Origin: an uncultured Bacteroidota bacterium
Lineage (GTDB): Bacteria; Bacteroidota; Bacteroidia; Chitinophagales; Chitinophagaceae
Direction of reading: 5' to 3'
Length of the DNA: 64,000 bases
Assembly (NCBI GenBank): GCA_903829015.1
Contig: CAIKOJ010000026.1
Coordinates: 1-64,000, forward strand
The notes under the pieces are model-generated. The model was not told the DNA's origin. It did no database searches and saw nothing but the letters and a program-made list of their open reading frames with translations. Shown one piece after another: positions 9,223-17,791 of this stretch (position 1 is its first letter; each line of letters begins with the position of its first letter). Made by a program: the position numbers and the translations under genes.

Positions 9223-9846
9223 CTATTTTGATGGCTTAGTATTCGGGCTTTGCTGCTCATTTATTTCTTTGCAAATTCCAAATGTTTTCCGGTGGTAGGG
9301 CGACAAGCCATTTTCCCTGATCTGCTTTCTGTGTTGGGCGGTACCGTATCCTTTGTTTTCGTTCCAGCCGTATTGCGGATACTCTTCGTGAATACCCAGC
9401 ATGAAGTCGTCGCGGTAGGTTTTGGCAAGAATGCTGGCGGCGGCTATCGAGGCATACTTAGCGTCGCCCCCAATCACACACTGGTGCACAATGCCAAAGT
9501 AAGGTGGGAAAATGTGACCGTCGATCAACAGCAACTCAGGGCGCGTTGTGAGTTGGTCAATGGCCAGATGCATTGCTTTGAATGAAGCCTTGAGAATATT
9601 GATGCGGTCTATTTCTTCATGGTCTATCATAGCAACTGCCCAGGCAATAGCCTTAGCCTCAATCACAGGTCTTAATTCATACCGGTTTTCTTCGGTTACC
9701 TGCTTGCTGTCGTTGAGCAGCGGGTGCTTAAAACCTGCAGGTAAGATCACCGATGCCGCAAACACCGGACCTGCAAGGCAGCCTCTGCCTGCCTCGTCGC
9801 AACCAGCTTCAATAAGCCCTTTTTGAAAGTATCGTTTTAGCGGCAT
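9223..9846 (-). CDS. rnhB: Ribonuclease HII
   Basis: A 207-residue RNase HII, which removes ribonucleotides from RNA-DNA hybrids. The type-2 RNase H signature [14 protein letters not shown] (residues 15-28) supplies the first two catalytic acids (Asp17, Glu18). LLIDGH near residue 110 supplies the next Asp, and the SILAKTYRD helix carries the conserved contact residues. Length is typical. The gene is followed, 15 bases past its stop, by a 7-bp hairpin (9182-9208) without a T-run. It stands alone on the minus strand between yidC and the divergent AI-2E permease gene. Confidence 0.95.
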   Translation of the reverse strand: MPLKRYFQKGLIEAGCDEAGRGCLAGPVFAASVILPAGFKHPLLNDSKQVTEENRYELRPVIEAKAIAWAVAMIDHEEIDRINILKASFKAMHLAIDQLTTRPELLLIDGHIFPPYFGIVHQCVIGGDAKYASIAAASILAKTYRDDFMLGIHEEYPQYGWNENKGYGTAQHRKQIRENGLSPYHRKTFGICKEINEQQSPNTKPSK

Positions 9847-9864
9847 GTGTTTATTTGCAATTCA

Positions 9865-9872
9865 CGAAAGTA
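9865..9872 (-). promoter_or_regulatory. -7-like element TACTTTCG of rnhB
   Basis: On the minus strand this reads TACTTTCG, identical to the element before the 258-740 gene. A start site near 9858 would leave a leader of about 12 nt before the rnhB ATG. Confidence 0.4.
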
Positions 9873-9969
9873 AACTCAATTCAATTGTCACTACAAAATA
9901 ACAAAAAGCATCTATAGCGCGCTAAATAGTTAATATTTACAATTAAATTGCAGATAAGCACTGCGCTGT

Positions 9970-10000
9970 TTTGCGCTGTGCCTCAATTCAACTAGGTTTG
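9970..10000 (+). promoter_or_regulatory. Full Bacteroidota promoter of the AI-2E permease gene
   Basis: TTTG at 9970-9973 and TAGGTTTG at 9993-10000 are separated by 19 nt, a good fit to the TTTG/TAnnTTTG consensus. The predicted start site near 10007 is 19 nt before the ATG. Confidence 0.65.
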
Positions 10001-10025
10001 ATTTGTTTATTCAAATTATCTGTCT

Positions 10026-11120
10026 ATGCGCGTAGTATCGCTTCCGTTTTATGCCCGCCTGGCACTTACCTTGCTTACTGTTGTGTTAATTTCGGTGATG
10101 CTCATAAAGGGCAGTAATATTTTCATTCCACTTATTTTCGGTCTGCTTATTGCTATCCTTTTGTTCCCCATGACAAGGTTTATGGAAGAAAAACTAAGGT
10201 TGGGCAGGGTTTTGGCTCCCATCATTTCGGTGGTCTTTTTTATCTCGGCTCTTTGTGGGTTCGTATACTTTATGGCATTGCAGTTTATCGGATTTTCAGA
10301 CGACTTCCCCAGGCTAAAGGTGCGTTTTATGCAGATGTTTGAAAATATGCAGCACTGGTTCTCCTACAAACTTCATATCACCAGCCACCAGCAGGCCGAC
10401 TACATTAACAGGTCTGCCAACGGCATACTGGAGACTATGGGCAACTCGCTGAGCAATATATTTATATCGATCACCAGTACAATGCTGCTGCTGATATTTG
10501 TACTCATTTTTACCTTTTTTATTCTTTACCACCGCAGGCTGCTGATGAGGTTTGTACTTTTCTTGTTTAAACTGGAAGACAGGCAAAAGGTTCGTGAGGT
10601 GGTGATGGAGACTAAAACAATGATCAATGCTTATGTGTTGGGGTTGCTGATAGAAATGATCGTTGTAGGCGTGATCAATTGCCTATTGTTCATGATTCTG
10701 GGGATTAATTATGCCATACTGCTGGGCGTTATGGCAGCCGTGTTGAATATCATCCCTTACCTTGGAATTTACTCTTCTATAGTAATATGTATGCTGGTGA
10801 CGTTTGCCAACAGTACAGGCAATGCGGCCTTACAGGTGGGAGTATGTCTTTTTGTTGTGCACCTGCTGGACTCTAACATTTTGTTTCCCCGTATCATTGG
10901 CGGGCGAGTAAAGATGAATCCATTTATAACTATAGTTGCTGTAGTGGTAGGTGAATATTTGTGGGGAGTACCCGGTATGTTTCTTTTCATTCCTATCACC
11001 GGAATTATTAAACTGATCAGTGAGCGGGTAGAGGGAATGCAGGCCTGGAGCATACTGATAGGCGTGGAGGAAGTAGAGAAGCGGGAGCGCAAAAAGAAGA
11101 TTGTTATATCTAAGGAATAA
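10026..11120 (+). CDS. AI-2E family transporter (UPF0118-type permease)
   Basis: A 364-residue polytopic inner-membrane protein of the AI-2 exporter family. Paired hydrophobic segments at the N-terminus (about 11-60) and a third near 68-88 are followed by a long soluble amphipathic stretch (90-150). A cluster of helices runs to the C-terminus, with the conserved NIIPYLG turn near residue 243 and the loop HLLDSNILFPRIIGGRVKMNP near 281-300 that typify the family. Family members have been linked to autoinducer-2 export or Na+(Li+)/H+ antiport, so the substrate should not be inferred. The C-terminal tail is highly basic. Confidence 0.85.
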   Translation: MRVVSLPFYARLALTLLTVVLISVMLIKGSNIFIPLIFGLLIAILLFPMTRFMEEKLRLGRVLAPIISVVFFISALCGFVYFMALQFIGFSDDFPRLKVRFMQMFENMQHWFSYKLHITSHQQADYINRSANGILETMGNSLSNIFISITSTMLLLIFVLIFTFFILYHRRLLMRFVLFLFKLEDRQKVREVVMETKTMINAYVLGLLIEMIVVGVINCLLFMILGINYAILLGVMAAVLNIIPYLGIYSSIVICMLVTFANSTGNAALQVGVCLFVVHLLDSNILFPRIIGGRVKMNPFITIVAVVVGEYLWGVPGMFLFIPITGIIKLISERVEGMQAWSILIGVEEVEKRERKKKIVISKE

Positions 11121-11195
11121 GTAAAAACATTGCACATTGCTATTGAACTGTGTTATAATATATCTGTTAAAAAATACTAAAATCAGTTCCTTTAC

Positions 11196-11227
11196 TTGCT
11201 GAATAAGCCTAAGCCCGATTAAATTTG
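11196..11227 (+). promoter_or_regulatory. Promoter of batB-batC
   Basis: TTG at 11196-11198 and TAAATTTG at 11220-11227 are spaced by 21 nt. The predicted start near 11234 gives a leader of about 5 nt before the batB ATG at 11239. This shows batB begins its own transcription unit instead of continuing from an upstream batA. Confidence 0.6.
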
Positions 11228-11238
11228 TAGCAAACAGT

Positions 11239-12243
11239 ATGTTTCAGTTTCAGCACATAGAACATTTATACGCTCTGGTATTACTGCCACTGCTGGTTTT
11301 TTTGTTTACCGGCATGATCTATTGGCGTAAACGCAAGATCAAAACACTGGGCAATGAGCAATTGATCAACGATCAGATACTTGGCTTTATCCCTGGCCGT
11401 AACACCACTCGTTTTATTTTAATGGCGGTTGCTCTTTTCTTTATTATTACCGGCTGGGCAAATCTGAGAGTAGGAGATAAGAGTGAAAAGGTAGAGAGAA
11501 AAGGGGTGGATGTAATAATAGCGCTTGATGTGAGCAAGAGTATGCTGGCCACTGATATTCAGCCAAACAGACTTACCCGTGCCAAGCAGCTGATCATGAG
11601 CCTGACCGATAAAATGTCTAATGACAGGGTAGCACTCATTGTTTTTGCCGGTAAGTCGTACCTACAGGTGCCGCTGACGATAGATTACAGCGCGGTGAAG
11701 ATGCTACTGCAAAATGTATCACCAGATATGGTGCCTACTCAGGGCACTGTAATAGGTGATGCCGTAGATATGTCGCTGCAGTCTTTCACACAGAATGAAA
11801 GGAAGTACAAATCGCTGATCATCATATCAGATGGTGAGGATCATGACGAAGCCGCACTTCAGAAAACCACTGAAGCGGCGGAATCGGGGGTAATCGTACA
11901 TACGATAGGCGTGGGCTCGCCGCAGGGAACGACCTTATATGATCCGGAAACAAAGTCTGTGAAACTGGATGAGACCGGCAACCCGGTGGTAAGCAAGCTG
12001 AATGAAGAAGAATTAAAGTCTATTGCGGCTGCAGGCCATGGTACATATAACTTGCTGCGGAACACAGATGAGGTAGCGACCAAACTAACGAATGAGTTAG
12101 AAGGTATGGAGCACAAAAATCTGGGCTCTTTATTGTACACCGATTTTACCAGCTATTTTCAATACTTCCTGTTTGCGGGGTTATTGGCGTTGGTTATAGA
12201 ATGGATGCTGCCGCAGGCGCGGAAAGGTAAAACTGTAAAATGA
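11239..12243 (+). CDS. batB: BatB-like von Willebrand factor A membrane protein
   Basis: A 334-residue inner-membrane protein of the Bat (Bacteroides aerotolerance) family. Two N-terminal membrane segments (about 11-30 and 54-72) flank a short basic loop. A VWA domain follows at 89-285 with the intact metal-site triad: DVSKS near 97-101, a Thr in TQGTVIGDA, and an Asp in ISDGEDHDE. The C-terminal helix (about 304-326) anchors it again. VWA proteins of this set are thought to act with a MoxR ATPase in stress tolerance, but no moxR is present here. Its stop overlaps the start of batC (ATGA), implying translational coupling. Confidence 0.85.
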   Translation: MFQFQHIEHLYALVLLPLLVFLFTGMIYWRKRKIKTLGNEQLINDQILGFIPGRNTTRFILMAVALFFIITGWANLRVGDKSEKVERKGVDVIIALDVSKSMLATDIQPNRLTRAKQLIMSLTDKMSNDRVALIVFAGKSYLQVPLTIDYSAVKMLLQNVSPDMVPTQGTVIGDAVDMSLQSFTQNERKYKSLIIISDGEDHDEAALQKTTEAAESGVIVHTIGVGSPQGTTLYDPETKSVKLDETGNPVVSKLNEEELKSIAAAGHGTYNLLRNTDEVATKLTNELEGMEHKNLGSLLYTDFTSYFQYFLFAGLLALVIEWMLPQARKGKTVK

Positions 12244-13004
12244 TGGAGCAATCTTATATAAAACTACTCTTTAGGGGCGCCAAAGTGATTCTGGCGGGTT
12301 TGCTCGTTTGCATGGTTGGGCGTGTTGATGCACAGATCAATAGATATATACAGCAAGGCAACAAATTTTATGAGCAGCAAAACTATAAGGCAGCTGCAGA
12401 AGATTATTCGCGGGCGCTTGCTAAAGACCCTAACAATATGACCAGTTTGTTCAATCTGGGGAACTCACTGTACCAGCAAAAACAATTCGACTCTTCACGC
12501 AAGGTGTTGGCAGCAACCGGGCAAAAAGTGACTGATAAGAAAAGTAAGGCGGCAGTGAACTACAATATTGGCAACTCTTATATGTCGCAGCAAAAATGGG
12601 AAGACGCAGTGAACTCCTACAAACAGACGCTGCGCCAAAATCCACAGGATGCAGATGCGAAATATAACCTGTCTTATGCAGAGCAAATGCTGAAGAAAGA
12701 ACAGCAACAGAACAAAGACAATAAGGACAAGCAGAATAAAGATCAGAAACAAGACCAAGACAAGCAGAAGCAAGACCAGAAGAAAGATCAGGACAAGGAC
12801 AAACAAAATAAGGACCAACAAGATAAACAGGATCAAAAAGACCAGAAGCATAAACAGCAGCAGGAGCCGCAGAGCCAGCCCAGCAAGCTTTCGCAGCAAC
12901 AGGCTGAGCAATTACTGAATGCGCTGCAGCAGGAAGAAAAGAAGCTGCAGGATAAGCTGAAGAAAGAAAAAGGAGTGCCGGTAAAAATGCAGAAGGACTG
13001 GTAA
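12240..13004 (+). CDS. batC: BatC-like tetratricopeptide-repeat protein
   Basis: A 254-residue predicted periplasmic protein. An N-terminal hydrophobic segment ending in VDAQ (about 10-31) is a signal peptide or anchor. Three TPR-like helical pairs follow (about 35-142; YYKAAAEDYSRALAKDPNN-like and KWEDAVNSYKQTLRQNPQDAD motifs). Residues 155-215 are a low-complexity tract of almost only Lys, Gln, Asp and Asn, and the C-terminus has a Gln/Glu/Lys coiled coil. This architecture and its 4-base overlap with batB fit BatC. The usual next gene, batD, is missing: about 950 bases of mostly non-coding DNA follow. Confidence 0.8.
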   Translation: MMEQSYIKLLFRGAKVILAGLLVCMVGRVDAQINRYIQQGNKFYEQQNYKAAAEDYSRALAKDPNNMTSLFNLGNSLYQQKQFDSSRKVLAATGQKVTDKKSKAAVNYNIGNSYMSQQKWEDAVNSYKQTLRQNPQDADAKYNLSYAEQMLKKEQQQNKDNKDKQNKDQKQDQDKQKQDQKKDQDKDKQNKDQQDKQDQKDQKHKQQQEPQSQPSKLSQQQAEQLLNALQQEEKKLQDKLKKEKGVPVKMQKDW

Positions 13005-13263
13005 TACACTTTGCATGATACTGCGGTACCGGAGACAGCAATTACTTTCTTCCACATAGCTTTACTGCCAACAACAACTTCTAAATTCGTTGCAGCCCAA
13101 TTCAAGAAGCAGCGATTACTTTGATCAGTCGAAAATTCGGCGTGTGGATAAGGTGTCAATATCTTTTTATGTCAGCCAAATATTTTCAGCAAATATTTTT
13201 TTATAGCAGAATTTCTTTTTAATATTGTGTAAGGATTGTGCTTACTAACCCATCCTTTATAGA

Positions 13264-13295
13264 GTCCGGCAGTCCACAACCTGCCGGGCTTTTTT
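13264..13295 (+). terminator. Intrinsic terminator downstream of batC or of a short RNA
   Basis: GTCCGGCAG (13264-13272) pairs with CTGCCGGGC (13281-13289) in a 9-bp stem with one G-T pair and an 8-nt loop, followed by six T. It lies 260 bases after the batC stop. A second, weaker stem (AAGGAT near 13231 with ATCCTT near 13252) sits directly upstream, so it could also end a short untranslated RNA. Confidence 0.75.
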
Positions 13296-13426
13296 CATTT
13301 AGAGAGCTGAAACACTTTGCTGGCAATAGTTCCAGCGTTCAACTAAACCTTCTTGATTTTTCGTTTTCAGAGGTATTTGTTCTTGCAGTCTTTTTCTAAT
13401 TCCCATTGAGGAACTGAAATTCCTGC

Positions 13427-13858
13427 ATGGTTCCTGATTTTAGACAACGGGTTTTATTTAAAGACTTTGGTGGTTCTTCGAAGAATGCGACTGATTTTAT
13501 TTCAATCCTCAAACTTGTTTATTACGAAATTGTTGAAGCTCATTTTGACAAAGATGGGTGTATGATTCTTTTGAACAATAATGAAATTAACGGAAGCGGT
13601 TTACTTGACGATTGCGTCAAAATACAGCGGCCATTCAGATATTTCTCATCAGCAAAATGAGAGTGCTCCCGGACAAGCCGGTTGCAATATTGTAGAAGTA
13701 TTTGCGATGATCTGAAAAGAAAATGCCCGGAATGGTATGTGTTTTTGAATTGGTTTGTTTTAACGAGACTCCGGATAAATTTTTGGAAAAAAGAACGCCC
13801 GGTAGCAATCAAAAACAGGAACCAGTCCTTCAAAAAGTACAATTTGGTGTTATTTTAA
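13427..13858 (+). pseudogene. Possible decayed ORF interrupted by one TGA
   Basis: From the ATG at 13427 the frame runs 77 codons to a TGA at 13658-13660. It then stays open in the same frame for 65 more codons to a TAA at 13856-13858. The second half contains a plausible-looking stretch (RKCPEWYVFLNWFVL, then basic residues). I recognise no family in either half. The possibilities are a gene broken by a point mutation, a lone short ORF followed by chance open frame, or no gene. There is no clear promoter directly upstream. Confidence 0.25.
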
Positions 13859-13899
13859 CCTCTCTGCGTCTGAAACCTTACTGATAATTTAACTAATTA

Positions 13900-13932
13900 T
13901 TGACCTGTATATCATAACTATAGTTATTTTTG
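13900..13932 (+). promoter_or_regulatory. Promoter of adk-obg
   Basis: TTG at 13900-13902 and TATTTTTG at 13925-13932 are separated by 22 nt; the predicted start near 13939 leaves a 16-nt leader. A second TAnnTTTG (TACTTTTG, 13943-13950) sits only 4 nt before the ATG and may be an alternative or a coincidence. Confidence 0.55.
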
Positions 13933-13954
13933 CAGTGGAAAATACTTTTGATAA

Positions 13955-14539
13955 ATGTTTAATTTGGTTTTATTTGGCCCTCCCGGCAGTGGAAAGGGTA
14001 CACAGTCTGAAAATATTGTAAGCACTTACAATCTGCAGCATATATCTACAGGCGATCTTTTACGTGACGAAGTAAGCAAGCAAACACCATTGGGTTCTGA
14101 AGCAAAGAAATATATGGATCAGGGCATGCTTGTACCTGACGAAGTTGTGATCGGCATGATCAGCGGCAAGATCGACGAGCATCCGGATGCCAGAGGCTTT
14201 ATTTTCGATGGGTTTCCACGCACGCGGCACCAGGCCGAGGCGCTGGATAAACTGCTTGAGTTTAAGAATACAAAGATCCATCTTGTTTTGTCGCTCGAAG
14301 TACCGGAGGCTGAACTTACCAAACGCCTGCTGGGCAGAGGTGAAACTTCAGGCCGTAGTGACGATAACGAAGAGGTGATAAAGAAGCGTATTAAAGAGTA
14401 TCATTCAAAAACACAACCGGTTGCAGGTTATTATAATGACCATGGTAAATTGGAAAACGTTAAGGGTGATCATACAGTACCAGAAACGTTTAAACTTCTT
14501 TCCAAACACATAAATAAATATCTCTTACCCGTAAACTAG
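13955..14539 (+). CDS. adk: Adenylate kinase
   Basis: A 194-residue short-form adenylate kinase, interconverting ATP + AMP and 2 ADP. The P-loop GPPGSGKGT is at residues 8-16, the AMP-site STGDLLR at about 31-37, FDGFPRT near 85-91, and the LID arginines in the [13 protein letters not shown] region. The LID is the short, zinc-free version (no Cys), typical for this length. The stop codon TAG overlaps the GTG start of obg by one base, so the two are translationally coupled. Confidence 0.95.
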   Translation: MFNLVLFGPPGSGKGTQSENIVSTYNLQHISTGDLLRDEVSKQTPLGSEAKKYMDQGMLVPDEVVIGMISGKIDEHPDARGFIFDGFPRTRHQAEALDKLLEFKNTKIHLVLSLEVPEAELTKRLLGRGETSGRSDDNEEVIKKRIKEYHSKTQPVAGYYNDHGKLENVKGDHTVPETFKLLSKHINKYLLPVN

Positions 14540-15540
14540 TGGAGAAAGGAAATTTTGTTGATCATATACGCATATTTTGTCGGTCGGGCAAAGGTGGTGC
14601 AGGAAGTGCGCATTTCGAACGCAACAAATTTGACTCCATGGCGGGGCCAGACGGAGGTAATGGTGGCCGCGGTGGTCACATCATACTGAGAGGCAACGCA
14701 CAGTTGTGGACGTTGCTGCATATGCGCTACTACAAGAACGTACTTGCAAAAGACGGTCAGAACGGCTACAAGAATAATTCATCGGGTCACGATGGCGACG
14801 ATATAATACTGGAAGTGCCGCTAGGCACTATAGCCAAGGATGCTGAAACTGGAGAGGAAGAAATAGAAATTCTTGAGGATGGTCAGCAGGTGATATGGGT
14901 AAAAGGCGGACGTGGCGGATTGGGTAATGCCAACTTTGCCACTGCAACAAACCAAACGCCTGAATATGCACAGCCTGGAGAAATGGGCAGCGAAGGCTGG
15001 AAGGTATTGGAGCTAAAAATTCTTGCAGATGTGGGTCTTGTAGGTTTCCCCAATGCGGGCAAGTCTACTTTGCTTTCGGTGGTGAGTGCTGCTAAGCCTA
15101 AGATCGCCAATTATGCATTTACTACTTTGATACCCCAGTTGGGTATTGTTTCATACCGCGACAATAAGTCGTTCTGCATGGCAGATCTTCCGGGTATTAT
15201 TGAAGGTGCTGCCGAGGGCAAAGGTCTTGGGCATAGGTTTCTTAGGCATATTGAGCGCAATTCAGTGTTGTTGTTTGTAATACCGGCGGACAGTAATGAC
15301 CATACCGGCGAATTTGAGATACTGCTCAACGAACTGGAGCAATATAATGAAGAGTTGCTGCATAAAAATATGGTGATTGCCATAAGCAAAAGCGATATGC
15401 TGGACGATGAACTGAAACAGGCAATTGCTGAGACCCTGCCCGAAAATGTACCGCACGTTTTCATCTCATCGGCCGCCAACAAGGGGCTGACTGAGCTGAA
15501 AGATATGCTGTGGAAAGCATTGACCGAACCAGCAAGCTAA
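14539..15540 (+). CDS. obg: Obg/CgtA GTPase
   Basis: A 333-residue Obg GTPase, which acts in late 50S ribosome assembly and stress signalling. The N-terminal glycine-rich Obg fold (residues 1-158) includes [17 protein letters not shown]. The G domain follows, with the P-loop GFPNAGKST near 167-175, the switch [19 protein letters not shown], and the G4-like AISKSD. It ends right after the G domain and lacks the C-terminal OCT extension found in some phyla, as is common for short Obg proteins. The start is GTG, read from the frame and the one-base overlap with adk (TAGTG). Confidence 0.95.
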   Translation: MEKGNFVDHIRIFCRSGKGGAGSAHFERNKFDSMAGPDGGNGGRGGHIILRGNAQLWTLLHMRYYKNVLAKDGQNGYKNNSSGHDGDDIILEVPLGTIAKDAETGEEEIEILEDGQQVIWVKGGRGGLGNANFATATNQTPEYAQPGEMGSEGWKVLELKILADVGLVGFPNAGKSTLLSVVSAAKPKIANYAFTTLIPQLGIVSYRDNKSFCMADLPGIIEGAAEGKGLGHRFLRHIERNSVLLFVIPADSNDHTGEFEILLNELEQYNEELLHKNMVIAISKSDMLDDELKQAIAETLPENVPHVFISSAANKGLTELKDMLWKALTEPAS

Positions 15541-15616
15541 CGCTGATTTTTTTTTAGTTTAACTACATCGTGTTACTCTTGTAATTATTCCACTAAAGGT
15601 GTTTTATACTGCTTAA

Positions 15617-15910
15617 ATGAAACAGGTAACTGCTGCAGAACTTCGGGATTGGATAGCTGCCGGTAAAGATTTTTTGCTGGTAGATGTCAGGGAGGTTTTT
15701 GAGCGTACACAGTTCAATATCGGCGGCATACATATTCCAATGGATGAATTGCCTACAAGAGTTGTAGAACTTTCTACGGAAAAGGATATTGTACTGTATT
15801 GCGAAAAGGGTATTAGGTCTGTAATAGCCATACAACGCCTGGAAGCAAAAGGCTACAACAACCTGTATAACCTTGCCGGCGGCATGAAAGCTTGGAAAGT
15901 GCAGCCCTGA
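15617..15910 (+). CDS. Single-domain rhodanese-like protein
   Basis: A 97-residue cytoplasmic protein made of one rhodanese domain. The CH2A-like motif LVDVREVFE (residues 21-29) and the active-site loop YCEKGIRS with the sulfur-carrying Cys62 are intact, as is the end motif LAGGMKAW. The six-residue loop starting Cys-Glu-Lys-Gly fits GlpE/PspE-type sulfurtransferases that move sulfane sulfur to thiol acceptors; the physiological partner is unknown. It sits 76 bases after obg and ends exactly where the convergent ldcA gene ends (15910/15911). Confidence 0.9.
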   Translation: MKQVTAAELRDWIAAGKDFLLVDVREVFERTQFNIGGIHIPMDELPTRVVELSTEKDIVLYCEKGIRSVIAIQRLEAKGYNNLYNLAGGMKAWKVQP

Positions 15911-16852
15911 TCATCTGATCAGTTCCAGCCGAGCTCCCGACTCACTAACACTTAATTTGTGTTTTGCCCCCATGGTTAGTGTGTAATTGATATCCTCGTG
16001 CCCGCAGGGGAAATTGAAACAAACAGGGTAGTCGTATTCCGCAACTTTATCCCAAATGATCTCTTCTATATTTTGCCCGAAAGGCCGCTCAGTGTCGAGC
16101 ATATTAGTCATGTATCCTACTATCAGGCCGCTTAATTTGTCCAGTTTGCCCGCACGTTTCAGTGTGAGCAGCATACGGTCCATTTTGTAGAGATACTCTT
16201 CTATGTCTTCTATAAACAGGATCTTTCCGGTAGTATCAACATCGCTGCGGGAGCCAACGTTATGCGCCAGCAAAGAAAGATTGCCGCCGGTAAGTATACC
16301 TTCTGCTGTTCCTACTCGGTTGTAAGATGAAGTGGTGACAGGATAAACGACAGGCTCTCCGCATATTGCGGAGTAAAAAGATTTCAGGTGTTCTTCTTGC
16401 AGCGTGTCTTGTCTGAAGGAGCCGCACATAGGGCTGTGTAGGGACGGGATACCGAAATTCTGCTCAACATGGTTCAGCAAAATAGTGATGTCGCTAAAGC
16501 CGCAGATCCATTTGGGTCTCTTTGCGAAAGCTGTAAAGTCCAGACTGTCAATGATCCGGCTCATGCCATAACCGCCCCTGCCCATAAGAATTGCATCAAC
16601 GGCAGGGTCATCCAGCAACGCCTGCAGATCCATCAGGCGATCGGCATCAGTGCCTGAAAAATAATGATGATTGGTGCCGATGGTTTTACCCAGCTTCACT
16701 TTATATCCTTTGCCCTCCAATACTGCAACACAGCCACTTACTTTTTCGGCAGGTATAAAGCTAGCCGGGCAGGTGATTCCAATCACAGAACCAGGTTTCA
16801 GAAACGGAGGCACCGTCCCAAATCCCTGAAAGGACTTACTCATTGTATTCAT
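15911..16852 (-). CDS. ldcA: LD-carboxypeptidase (peptidase family S66)
   Basis: A 313-residue S66 peptidase that removes the terminal D-Ala from tetrapeptides during murein recycling; it is usually cytoplasmic, and no signal peptide is seen. The Ser-Glu-His triad can be placed by family motifs: Ser in ICGFSDIT (about residue 118), Glu in FIEDIEEYLYK (about 221) and His in NFPCGHED (about 290). The GRGGYGMSR loop near 93 is also conserved. It is the last gene of a minus-strand group tadA-Rieske-ldcA (28-base gap to the Rieske gene). Confidence 0.9.
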   Translation of the reverse strand: MNTMSKSFQGFGTVPPFLKPGSVIGITCPASFIPAEKVSGCVAVLEGKGYKVKLGKTIGTNHHYFSGTDADRLMDLQALLDDPAVDAILMGRGGYGMSRIIDSLDFTAFAKRPKWICGFSDITILLNHVEQNFGIPSLHSPMCGSFRQDTLQEEHLKSFYSAICGEPVVYPVTTSSYNRVGTAEGILTGGNLSLLAHNVGSRSDVDTTGKILFIEDIEEYLYKMDRMLLTLKRAGKLDKLSGLIVGYMTNMLDTERPFGQNIEEIIWDKVAEYDYPVCFNFPCGHEDINYTLTMGAKHKLSVSESGARLELIR

Positions 16853-16880
16853 ATCAGCTAAAGTAGTAAGAAAACTGCAA

Positions 16881-17213
16881 TCAGAAAGCCGGCAGCAGAC
16901 CTATAAAAATCTCACCTTCACGAATTTCAACCGGATAGGTGAATAATTTATAACCTTCGCCGCTGGTATTTCGTCCGTTGGCTGGATCGAAACGGTATTT
17001 ATGTTCTGGACAAACGATACGGCCCATTCCATCTATCCACCCTGTACAAAGGTTCACACCGGCATGTGGGCATGCAGCCGTAAACGCCATGATCTTATCT
17101 TTCTGTTTTAGCAGCCCGATTCGTTTATCCACTACCAACACTTCGGTAAGTTTGTTCTCCGGCAGGGATTCCGCAGTAAGTCCGTCTATTTTATGCCAGG
17201 TATATACTTTCAT
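16881..17213 (-). CDS. Rieske [2Fe-2S] protein
   Basis: A 110-residue soluble Rieske protein. The cluster ligands are present as C-P-H (about residues 48-50) and C-P-E-H (about 68-71) with the usual spacing and a following YRFDPANG strand. The size and lack of membrane anchor resemble the small NirD-like or biphenyl-type ferredoxins rather than a respiratory bc1 subunit; the partner oxidoreductase is not in the window. I chose the Met at 17213 because upstream codons overlap tadA, and the TAATG junction (shared A) suggests coupled translation with tadA. Confidence 0.85.
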   Translation of the reverse strand: MKVYTWHKIDGLTAESLPENKLTEVLVVDKRIGLLKQKDKIMAFTAACPHAGVNLCTGWIDGMGRIVCPEHKYRFDPANGRNTSGEGYKLFTYPVEIREGEIFIGLLPAF

Positions 17214-17710
17214 TATCTCTTTGCGGCAAAAAAGTTCTTCATTAATTGTGCGCATTCCTCAGCCAGCACACCGCCCACAACCTCAGCTTTCTGATGAAAG
17301 GGTGAATTTGAGCCGGTCGTTTTCCGGTAGCCATTCTTCACATCTTCGCAGCCATACACTATCCGGGCCACCTTCGCCCAGTAGAGCGCTCCGCAGCACA
17401 TAAGGCAAGGCTCCACAGTTACGTACAAGACAGCCTCTGGCAGGTATTTGCTGCCAAGTGAATTGAAAGCTGCGGTCAGCGCAATCATCTCGGCATGGGC
17501 TGTGCTGTCGTTGAGCTGCTCCACCTGATTGTATCCACGCGAAATGATCTTGTTGTCCCACACCACTACCGCACCCACTGGCACTTCGCCCGCATCATAA
17601 GCCAGTCTGGCCTGTCGGAGCGCCTCTTTCATAAAATGTGTGTCTGTATCTCCAACCCCTAAAAGGGCGTTATCTTCACTAATCAAAGCCGTAGTTTTGT
17701 TTGGAATCAT
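17213..17710 (-). CDS. tadA: tRNA-specific adenosine deaminase
   Basis: A 165-residue zinc deaminase of the TadA family, which converts wobble adenosine-34 to inosine in tRNA-Arg(ACG). The motifs are GEVPVGAVVV, the catalytic TAHAEM with zinc-ligand His and proton-shuttle Glu, and VEPCLMCCGAL with the two zinc-ligand Cys. The frame can be extended six codons to a TTG at 17728, but that lies inside a perfect TATTTTTG promoter element, so the ATG at 17710 is preferred. The N-terminus is about 20 residues longer than the minimal TadA. Guanine deaminase is a less likely alternative. Confidence 0.88.
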   Translation of the reverse strand: MIPNKTTALISEDNALLGVGDTDTHFMKEALRQARLAYDAGEVPVGAVVVWDNKIISRGYNQVEQLNDSTAHAEMIALTAAFNSLGSKYLPEAVLYVTVEPCLMCCGALYWAKVARIVYGCEDVKNGYRKTTGSNSPFHQKAEVVGGVLAEECAQLMKNFFAAKR

Positions 17711-17725
17711 TTGAAAAATTAAAAT

Positions 17726-17733
17726 CAAAAATA
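17726..17733 (-). promoter_or_regulatory. -7 element TATTTTTG of tadA
   Basis: Perfect TAnnTTTG on the minus strand. The predicted start near 17719 leaves about 9 nt before the ATG at 17710 and argues against the upstream TTG start. Confidence 0.55.
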
Positions 17734-17791
17734 GCCTATTAGCCTGAGTTTATTACAAACCTGAAATGCAGGTTGTGTTACAATCAATGTT

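Larger units (their letters stand above)
13005..13954 (+). other. 950-base gap between batC and adk
   Basis: No confidently coding gene was seen. The gap holds an intrinsic terminator (13264-13295), a frame that stays open except for one TGA (13427-13858), and the adk promoter(s) near 13900-13950. A short minus-strand frame over 12833-13159 is mainly a shadow of batC. Base composition is more AT-rich than the neighbouring genes. Confidence 0.6.

Noticed and set aside
12451-13159. Minus-strand frames over batC and just after it (up to 196 codons)
   Set aside because: They are shadows of the Lys/Gln/Asp-rich batC tract, giving Leu/Val/Ser-rich low-complexity translations with no known motif.
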